Shown piece by piece: positions 58,422-64,000 of a stretch of DNA of 64,000 bases. Within the stretch, counting starts at the first letter, position 1, and each line of letters begins with the position of its first letter. The notes beneath the pieces are model-generated. The model did not search any database. It saw only the letters and a program-made list of their open reading frames with translations, and had not been told where the DNA came from. The stretch is from an uncultured Schlesneria sp. (lineage in GTDB: Bacteria > Planctomycetota > Planctomycetia > Planctomycetales > Planctomycetaceae): the NCBI GenBank assembly GCA_903904835.1, contig CAIVEI010000097.1:17201-81200 (forward strand). The letters run 5' to 3'. The position numbers and the translations under genes are program-made.

Positions 58422-59087
58422 ATGTTTGGAAAAATTGGATTGGTCTTCAACGGTGTCTGGTCACAGTATGCGATGGCAACCGCGCCGAAATATTCGAAAA
58501 TCTATGATCTGATATACGTCCATGAATTGTCGGAGACGAATCTGGCCGGGTTCGACGCGCTGGTCATCCCTTTTCAGTCCCACCAGGCCGCGATCGAGCA
58601 GCAACAGGAAGTGCTTTATCGATTTCTGGCATCTGACCGAAAGATCGCCGTTTTCGGGGACAGCACCCCGGGCTGGGTCGATGCCCAGTGGGAACACCGT
58701 CCCACGAACAACTATTGGTGGGTCTCCGATTCAACAAAGCCGCCTGTTACCGACACTAATTATGATCATCCCGTATTTCGTGGTCTGCGACCAAGACATG
58801 CCTGCTGGCATACCCACGGTTGTTACACGCGTCTACCCGATCAAGCCGAAGTCATCCAGCAAAACGCGGACAACGAAACGATCACCTGGCAGACATCACA
58901 ATATGGAGGAACTCTATTCGTTTCGACACTCGATCCGATCGTCGAGCACGGTATTCAGCAGATCCGCCACCTCGATCATTTTGTGGACAATTTGACCGAG
59001 TGGCTTTGCGGAGCACGACCGTCCGGTCCATTCACGGTCCCTCGTTCCGCTTACGCGTTGAACGAATGGCCCGTTTCGTCAACTTAA
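58422..59087 (+). CDS. Amidotransferase-fold protein 2, paralogue of the previous protein
   Basis: A 221-residue soluble protein with the same layout as its neighbour. KIGLVFNGVWSQYAM opens it, FDALVIPFQSHQAAIEQQ follows near 45, and KIAVFGDSTPGWVDAQWEHR lies near 75. Here the elbow position is FGD, without a cysteine, so the pair may be an active and an inactive copy. TNNYWW and HACWHTHGCY lie in the second half. ATG 58422 has GGAGA seven bases upstream; ATG 58386 overlaps the previous stop as ATGA and is a fair alternative. Function is unknown. Confidence 0.7.
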   Translation: MFGKIGLVFNGVWSQYAMATAPKYSKIYDLIYVHELSETNLAGFDALVIPFQSHQAAIEQQQEVLYRFLASDRKIAVFGDSTPGWVDAQWEHRPTNNYWWVSDSTKPPVTDTNYDHPVFRGLRPRHACWHTHGCYTRLPDQAEVIQQNADNETITWQTSQYGGTLFVSTLDPIVEHGIQQIRHLDHFVDNLTEWLCGARPSGPFTVPRSAYALNEWPVSST

Positions 59088-59111
59088 TTGACATCCGGAA
59101 ATACACCCGCC

Positions 59112-59849
59112 ATGTCATCAGAATGGGAATCAACGCTCCGACTGATATGTTTTCTTACAGTTCTGGTCAGTATGACGCTGTGGGAAATCGCAGCTCCACG
59201 CCATCATTTGACGGCTCGAAAGTCAGCCAGGTGGACGGTGAATCTGGGGCTGATGATTGTAAACACCGCGTTAGTCAGAATCTGCCTGCCGATTACGGCA
59301 GTTGGTGCGGCCCAATTCTACGTCGAGGATCGCAATTGGGGTTTGCTTCAACTGGTGACGTGGCCAGCTGTCGTAAAAGTTGTGATTTCGGTGATCGCGT
59401 TGGATTTTCTCATCTACGGGCAACACGTCCTGTTTCATTCCGTCCCATGGCTCTGGCGGTTTCACCGATTGCATCATCGGGACGTCGACCTGGATGTCAC
59501 ATCAGGGGTACGGTTTCATTCGGTGGAAATCTTGCTGTCCGCTATTTTGAAAGTCGCTGCTGTGATTGTGATCGGCTGTCCCGTCACTGGAGTGATCCTG
59601 TTTGAAATCCTCTTGAATTCGATGGCCATGTTCAATCACAGCAATGCCAGGATTCCCGCTTCGATTGACCGACTTCTTCGATTAATCATCGTGACCCCAG
59701 ATATGCATCGGGTGCACCATTCTTCAGATCCTGTTGACCACAATCACAACTTTGGATTCAGTGTTTCCTGCTGGGACTATTTGCTGAGAACTTACCAGGC
59801 GCAATCGGTTGGCGGGACGGACGAATTCACGGTTGGCCTTAAGAACTGA
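59112..59849 (+). CDS. Fatty acid hydroxylase / sterol desaturase family protein
   Basis: A membrane di-iron enzyme that hydroxylates or desaturates a lipid. The 245-residue protein has four spans and the three histidine boxes. These are His105/His109 in QHVLFH, HRLHH at 118 to 122, and HRVHH at 199 to 203, followed by NFGFSVSCWDYLLRTY. All metal ligands appear present. The substrate is unknown; fatty acids, hopanoids or ether lipids are possible. It closes the run 24 bases after amidotransferase-fold protein 2. ATG 59112 is used; TTG 59088 is the first in-frame start. Confidence 0.88.
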   Translation: MSSEWESTLRLICFLTVLVSMTLWEIAAPRHHLTARKSARWTVNLGLMIVNTALVRICLPITAVGAAQFYVEDRNWGLLQLVTWPAVVKVVISVIALDFLIYGQHVLFHSVPWLWRFHRLHHRDVDLDVTSGVRFHSVEILLSAILKVAAVIVIGCPVTGVILFEILLNSMAMFNHSNARIPASIDRLLRLIIVTPDMHRVHHSSDPVDHNHNFGFSVSCWDYLLRTYQAQSVGGTDEFTVGLKN

Positions 59850-59959
59850 TCGTTTCGCCCCTGATCATGTCCTGCAAGGTTTGTTTTTCGATCGACAATG
59901 GTTTTCACTCTTAGGAATGTTGAAATTCGCAGGTTCGAGGACTTCCCAAGTGAGATCAA

Positions 59960-60367
59960 TTGTTGCATGGGATTGAACAAACTAAGATCCCAATAGAACA
60001 TTTCTTTCAGTTCTTTGCTTCGGTCAGAGCCGTGGACAACGACAACTTTCAATCCAAATCATGTGCCGATCACCTGAAGGCGCTCAGCGAGCCACTTCGG
60101 CTGAGAATCGTGGATATACTGCGACATGGCGAGATGACCGTTGGCGACATCGCAGAATTTCTCGAAGTAGAAATAGTCACGGTTTCGCATCACCTGAAGA
60201 TTCTCAAGAATGCTCATCTTGTCGAGGTCAAACGAGAAGGGCGTTTCATGATCTATCGTCTCAGCCCCGATCTGCTGCAAAAAGCGAGCGGTCGTTCCAA
60301 ACAATATCTGAATCTCGGCTGCTGCCGGATCGAGGTTCCAGAAAAAAAGCCAAAACACCAAAACTGA
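59960..60367 (+). CDS. ArsR family winged-helix transcriptional regulator
   Basis: A 135-residue DNA-binding protein. LKALSEPLRLRIVDILRHG leads into the HTH MTVGDIAEFLEV, then VSHHLKILKNAHLVEVKREG, the ArsR recognition helix and wing. Metal-binding ELCVC is absent; the only cysteines near each other are in LGCCRIEVP at the C-terminus. The start is uncertain: TTG 59960 or GTG 60032, neither with a ribosome site. It lies 110 bases after the hydroxylase gene. It may control the run upstream or the convergent TVP38 gene. No palindrome was recognised in front. Confidence 0.85.
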   Translation: MLHGIEQTKIPIEHFFQFFASVRAVDNDNFQSKSCADHLKALSEPLRLRIVDILRHGEMTVGDIAEFLEVEIVTVSHHLKILKNAHLVEVKREGRFMIYRLSPDLLQKASGRSKQYLNLGCCRIEVPEKKPKHQN

Positions 60368-60418
60368 CGTGTTCACGCCATTTGAATGATGATGGGCTCA
60401 GTACGATGATCGTACTCA

Positions 60419-61237
60419 TCAACACGCTTTCGTTTGGTCAATTTTCTGAGAACAGCTTTTCTCTAAGTTCCGATCTGGTGGGATTGGAATCCGACAGGCA
60501 GTTGATCGCACGGCCCAGCGGATTATGCTGGGAAAAAGTCCAATCAAGAGAAAAGCAAAAGAAATCTGCGTGATCACTCGCTGAGTGAACACTCCAGCTA
60601 ATCCGTTTTCTGAGAGTGTCTGAAAATTCGGCGCCCTTGACCCGACAAACGCATAAAGCGTGGTTCCCGGCAACATTCCAATTTGACTAATCCACCAAAA
60701 AGTTCTCAGACGAATTGGGGTCAGTGCCATCATCAAGTTGACGACGAAGAACGGGATCGCAGGAACCAGGCGCAAACAGAACAACAGGTATGGCCCGTCG
60801 CTCTCGATCTCTTGATGATACTTGGTCAACCGGTGGCCAAATCGTTGTTGAATGAGGTCAACAAAGAGTAAGCGACTCAGCAAAAATGCGATTGATGCTC
60901 CGGTTGTCGACGCAAGGCTCACAAGGATAACGGCAGGGACAAGTCCAAAATACCAGCCGTAAACCATCGTGAGGACCCCAGCACCCGGTATTGGAAGCGA
61001 GACAATTGTCATATAGCAAAGAAACGCCAAACCATAAAAAAGGATTTGGTTGTGTGCCTGAAACTCGCGTAACATCGATTCTTGTCTGGCAAGATTGGCA
61101 AGACTTAATGAACCTCGAAACGTCCATGATCCAACCAGGATCACGAGCGTGACAGTCAAAATTGACAACAGCTTTGTTCCTGAAGCGCGGCGACCCGTCA
61201 TTTCGTAAGACCGATTTGGGTTGCTGACACGTGTCAT
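60419..61237 (-). CDS. TVP38/TMEM64 (VTT domain) membrane protein
   Basis: A 272-residue inner-membrane protein of the DedA/VTT superfamily, whose members move lipids. PIPGAGVLTMVYGWYFG near 80 is followed by TTGASIAFLLSRLLF near 112. FCLRLVPAIPFFVVN lies near 155, the family's re-entrant loop with its Arg. The first 20 residues are basic and cytoplasmic. The gene converges on the ArsR gene with a 51-base gap that contains a near-perfect palindrome, AGTACGATGATCGTACT. VTT proteins often stand near arsenic or selenium genes; that link is only suggestive here. Confidence 0.9.
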   Translation of the reverse strand: MTRVSNPNRSYEMTGRRASGTKLLSILTVTLVILVGSWTFRGSLSLANLARQESMLREFQAHNQILFYGLAFLCYMTIVSLPIPGAGVLTMVYGWYFGLVPAVILVSLASTTGASIAFLLSRLLFVDLIQQRFGHRLTKYHQEIESDGPYLLFCLRLVPAIPFFVVNLMMALTPIRLRTFWWISQIGMLPGTTLYAFVGSRAPNFQTLSENGLAGVFTQRVITQISFAFLLIGLFPSIIRWAVRSTACRIPIPPDRNLEKSCSQKIDQTKAC

Positions 61238-61449
61238 TTCTCCGCTCTACCTGTCGTCTAAAACTGAAGTGACTTTCATGCACAGTAGACCTGACCAGCG
61301 GTACAAGTTCAAATGACTTCTTCGCAACGCGGTTTGAGAGAATCTGAGCAAAGTCGTGAATCGCGTCCCCAACCCCGGTTCAGACTGAATGAATCACCTG
61401 GAATGTGATCGTCAAGGACGAACTTGAATCTCTGAAAGGGAGATATTTC

Positions 61450-62595
61450 ATGGAATCACGACGATCATCTGCGGAACGCACCCGTTTGGAGTGGTCATTT
61501 CTCGTGGTGTTCTATCCAACGATTGTTGGGTTCTACGTCATTTATAAATATCCGAATTGGATTGTGGGTGAAGGCGCGGACTTACGTGTTTTCCACCTGT
61601 TTGGCAAATCACCAGGTTTCTGGTACGCGACAGTCTATACCTCCATCGTCGCCGCAACGTGTTTATGGGTACTCGTGGATAATCGCAATCGATATCAGCG
61701 AAGCGCCAAGAAGGGCCGCTTATCTTCCTACCAGCGGGCCAAATTCACGTCGATCTTGCTTGCTCAGTCGATTGGCTTTTATGTGGTTCCATTCATCGTG
61801 CCTGGGCTTTGGCAAAACGGGGGATTCTTCAATGACCCCGGAAAAATTGCGTCAAAATCGGCGCACGTCTATTTGTTTCCTGCATTTCAGAGCATCGGCC
61901 TTGCCGTATACATGTTTCTTGTGATCCCGGTCGCCGTCTGGTTCTTTGGAAAACGCTACTGCAGCTGGTTTTGTTCCTGTGGCAACCTGGCAGAGGCGGT
62001 TGGTGTTCTTCCCTGGGGAGCGAAGTGGGTGAGATTACATACCCCACGCAGCGGGTCATCCAAAAGATTGGAAATTATTCAGGTTTACATTTTTGCATTT
62101 GCAGTTCTCTTTGGAATCATGCTTTTGCTCGATGGGGCAAAATTGTTTTCAGCCCCAAATTTACTAAGTGGGATTCGAGCGACACAGGATCTTCTGATCG
62201 ACTTCATGTTTGGCTCCGTTGTCGGCGTTGGCGCCTATCCGATGCTTGGGACGCGCATCTGGTGCCGGTATGGCTGTCCCATGGCGAAAGGAATGCAACT
62301 GGTGGGCAGACTTTCGCGTAGCCGTTTTGCAGTTGTTCCAAATGACAAATGCCGTGGTCTTGGACTGTGTACCCTGGCGTGTCCCATGGGAATCGATGTT
62401 GCAAGTTTCGCACACAAGGACAAAAAGCCCATTGAAGTATCGTTTGGACTGGAAACTGCATGCATCGGCTGCGGCGGTTGCATCGACGCGTGTCCGGTGG
62501 AAGCTCTGTCGTTTGCACCAGCCACGAATGGAATTGGGAGAATCGTCCCAAACCAATCTGTAGTGAGTTCAAAACAACTCACCGATTCGAAATGA
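61450..62595 (+). CDS. Membrane 4Fe-4S ferredoxin-type protein (NapH/NosR-like)
   Basis: A 381-residue electron-transfer protein with about five membrane spans and cysteine motifs on the cytoplasmic side. YCSWFCSCGNLAEAVG near 175 and WCRYGCPMAKG near 275 are typical of the NapH/NosR/CcoG-like polyferredoxins. A late 4Fe-4S motif CIGCGGCIDACPVEA is complete. The motif before it, CRGLGLCTLACPMG, has Leu where the second Cys should be, so that cluster may be 3Fe-4S or lost. ATG 61450 has GGGAG seven bases upstream. The partner enzyme is unknown; no reductase is in the window. Confidence 0.88.
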   Translation: MESRRSSAERTRLEWSFLVVFYPTIVGFYVIYKYPNWIVGEGADLRVFHLFGKSPGFWYATVYTSIVAATCLWVLVDNRNRYQRSAKKGRLSSYQRAKFTSILLAQSIGFYVVPFIVPGLWQNGGFFNDPGKIASKSAHVYLFPAFQSIGLAVYMFLVIPVAVWFFGKRYCSWFCSCGNLAEAVGVLPWGAKWVRLHTPRSGSSKRLEIIQVYIFAFAVLFGIMLLLDGAKLFSAPNLLSGIRATQDLLIDFMFGSVVGVGAYPMLGTRIWCRYGCPMAKGMQLVGRLSRSRFAVVPNDKCRGLGLCTLACPMGIDVASFAHKDKKPIEVSFGLETACIGCGGCIDACPVEALSFAPATNGIGRIVPNQSVVSSKQLTDSK

Positions 62596-63056
62596 ACACG
62601 TGACTCCGGGCTTCGGGGACTCACCATTTTCGCGGCGTTCGCTGCGAATAGCGAGATTGCGATCAGGCTGGATAGGTTTTCAAAAAAACGAAATTCAATC
62701 CTGTTTCACGCAGGCCACAATCTTCATGCACTCAATGCTGGGCATCACAAAGCCAAATCTTTGATGCATTTCCAACGCTTTCATCGCGGATTACCCAACG
62801 AATCAAAAATACAGGTGTCACCTCGGTTTTAAAACCCGAATCTTTCGTAGAATCGGCACAAAACTCCAGATTTATCAGGTAATGGGGTTTTTGCGGGTGA
62901 AACAGCGGAGATGCTCAACTCGTCAAGCAACCTATACCACCTAAACCCCCAGAGCAGGCGTTTGGGCTTCGAAAAGCAGCATTAACGTTCGAAGAATGAC
63001 GCGATCGGGTCGTTTACCCTTCCTGATAAGGCGGGCATTCAACTTCGCCACAGATT
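62596..63056. other. Gap with a dispersed repeat
   Basis: About 460 bases without a supported gene. It contains copy B of the 70-base repeat at 62833 to 62902. Confidence 0.6.
62833..62902 (+). repeat. 70-base dispersed repeat, copy B
   Basis: Matches copy A at 49234 to 49303 in 65 of 70 bases, same orientation. The first 41 bases are identical, and all five differences are in the last 29 bases. Confidence 0.9.
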
Positions 63057-63386
63057 TCAGCGATTTTTAGACTGTTCATAAATAGTCGCAATCAGATTTC
63101 TTAATTCGTCGAAATGTTCGTACCGATGGCGAATCAGCGAAGCTTTACCTTTGGTGGTCGTTACATCGAAGACTTCAGTTCCGTCGAGTTCTGAGTCTTT
63201 CACTTTCTGAATTTCGTCAAATCCAACCGTGATTTTTTGATCTGGCCATAGCGTGAGGAAATTTTTGGGGAGCATCACGTCTTCAAAGTGGATGACGCTC
63301 TTGTCGAAATCAATTGTTACCGGTTCCGTCCGGCCTCGAACTCCCTCAAAAAAAGCGTTCTCCTCGTGCTCATGAGCAACTTCCAA
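63057..63386 (-). CDS. Short hypothetical protein, start unclear
   Basis: A 109-residue frame of unknown function. It is acidic and mixed in character, with TIDFDKSVIHFEDVMLPKNF and VFDVTTTKGKASLIRHRYEH, and looks like a real beta-rich small domain. The only in-frame start is TTG 63386 with no ribosome site. An ATG at 63405 lies 19 bases upstream in another frame, so a one-base frameshift or a lost start is possible. It is surrounded by repeats. Confidence 0.55.
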   Translation of the reverse strand: MEVAHEHEENAFFEGVRGRTEPVTIDFDKSVIHFEDVMLPKNFLTLWPDQKITVGFDEIQKVKDSELDGTEVFDVTTTKGKASLIRHRYEHFDELRNLIATIYEQSKNR

Positions 63387-63466
63387 ACGTTAAGAAGGTA
63401 CTCATCAATTTCTGTTTACGAAATATATAATTTCTTGTAGTTTTATTGAGGCTTTTGTTTGGAAAA

Positions 63467-63599
63467 GGCGGCGCCGAAGCCGCGAGATAGTTGAAAGCAG
63501 AAAGTTGAGAATAGAAAAATCAGGACATCGATTTCGTTTCTTAGGCTGGTCTACCTAACACTCAGTCCTCAAACACTTTCTGGCCGCTTCGGCCCGGCT
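63467..63599. repeat. Palindromic repeat element, copy 1
   Basis: About 133 bases starting GGCGGCGCCGAAGCCGC and ending in GGCCGCTTCGGC. Arms GCCGAAGC (63473 to 63480) and GCTTCGGC (63586 to 63593) pair perfectly. The AT-rich interior carries GTTGAAAGCAGAAAGTTGAG. A second copy lies 240 bases downstream. Confidence 0.85.
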
Positions 63600-63706
63600 C
63601 TTCTGGATTTCTGGAAACCAAACCTGACGACGACATTTGATCTTTGACATCTTGGAATGAATTACGGATCGCCCCCGCTGCCATCAACAGGAGCGGGCTG
63701 GTCCGT

Positions 63707-63834
63707 GCGGCGCCGAGGCGGCGAGAGAGTAGTTATGAGAGAGTTGAAAGTAGATAAGAATCAAATGAACCGTTTCTTGATCTGGTCTATTCACTGATTT
63801 CTCCTGATTAACTTTCTGCCGCCTCGGCTGCGAG
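63707..63834. repeat. Palindromic repeat element, copy 2
   Basis: About 128 bases. Arms GCCGAGGCGGC (63712 to 63722) and GCCGCCTCGGC (63818 to 63828) form 11 perfect base pairs. The interior has GAGTTGAAAGTAGATAAG and CGTTTCTTGATCTGGTCTA, matching copy 1 at corresponding places. Confidence 0.85.
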
Positions 63835-63963
63835 ACCTCGGAGACTCGGCCGTCGCCTACGGCTTCTCGAATTTCTCATTCGGTTCGTCCATAGTTGCGC
63901 AAACGCCATCATCGTCGAGCAGCTTGGTCATCCGAGATCGGCGGCGAGCCTGGATTATTCGTT

Positions 63964-64000
63964 AGCCCGACGCGCAAGCGAGGGATCTTATTCCCATTAA
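63964..64000 (+). repeat. AGCCCGAC repeat, cut by the window end
   Basis: AGCCCGACGCGCAAGCGAGG, then GATCTTATTCCCATTAA: the same as the left arm of the inverted repeat at 43596, with a few changes. The rest lies beyond the window. Confidence 0.75.

Noticed and set aside
63467..63834. Reading the two palindromic elements as a CRISPR array
   Set aside because: There are only two copies, about 130 bases long with diverged interiors, and no cas gene.

Overview
The window comes from a planctomycete, most likely order Planctomycetales. This rests on protein families typical of that phylum: a DUF1559 prepilin-like protein with a transthyretin-like lipoprotein partner, a DUF1501 protein with a twin-arginine-type leader, and two small exported proteins carrying motifs I know from planctomycete genomes. 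Base composition is close to 50 percent GC and there are many long AT-rich gaps. No rRNA, CRISPR array, phage or intact insertion sequence was seen.

Region 1 (1 to 5.8 kb): the end of a flippase-like membrane protein, an acyltransferase-3 gene flanked by poly-G tracts, riboflavin synthase, a tRNA-Ser(CGA), two small exported proteins and a Wza-like export lipoprotein. The last faces away from a 1.4 kb gap.

Region 2 (5.8 to 43.5 kb): one large exopolysaccharide locus, almost all on the plus strand. It holds a WbaP-type initiating sugar transferase, GDP-fucose synthesis (gmd, fcl), a Wzx flippase, two methyltransferases, glycosyltransferases, a Wzy/ligase-like protein, a NodZ-like fucosyltransferase next to a NodB-like deacetylase, an Alg14 plus double-Alg13 pair, rfbA, a nucleotide-sugar dehydrogenase and rfbB. 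It continues with a secreted beta-helix protein, an exosortase, a Wzz/BY-kinase fusion, EpsI and two giant paralogous TPR proteins. A textbook sigma-54 promoter lies before the exosortase gene, with two weaker look-alikes before wbaP and the NodZ-like gene. I infer a fucose-containing, envelope-linked polysaccharide coupled to exosortase sorting.

Region 3 (43.6 to 51.6 kb): a minus-strand trio (oxidoreductase, tRNase Z-like, spermidine synthase-like), csrA with its terminator, a DUF1501 protein, a small lipoprotein and the DUF1559 pair.

Region 4 (51.6 to 62.6 kb): an ArsI/CadI-like VOC protein, then a tightly packed nine-gene run. This run has an unknown 357-residue protein, a CDP-alcohol phosphatidyltransferase, a YnjB/C/C/D-like ABC importer, two paralogous amidotransferase-fold proteins and a fatty-acid-hydroxylase-type enzyme. 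It is the best candidate for an undescribed system, possibly import and use of a lipid head group. An ArsR regulator, a TVP38/VTT membrane protein and a membrane 4Fe-4S protein follow.

Region 5 (62.6 to 64 kb): mostly repeats, with one short hypothetical gene. Three dispersed repeat families were found by reading: a 70-base element (49.2 and 62.8 kb), a two-copy palindromic element with covarying arms (63.47 and 63.71 kb), and an AGCCCGAC element (43.6 kb and the window end).
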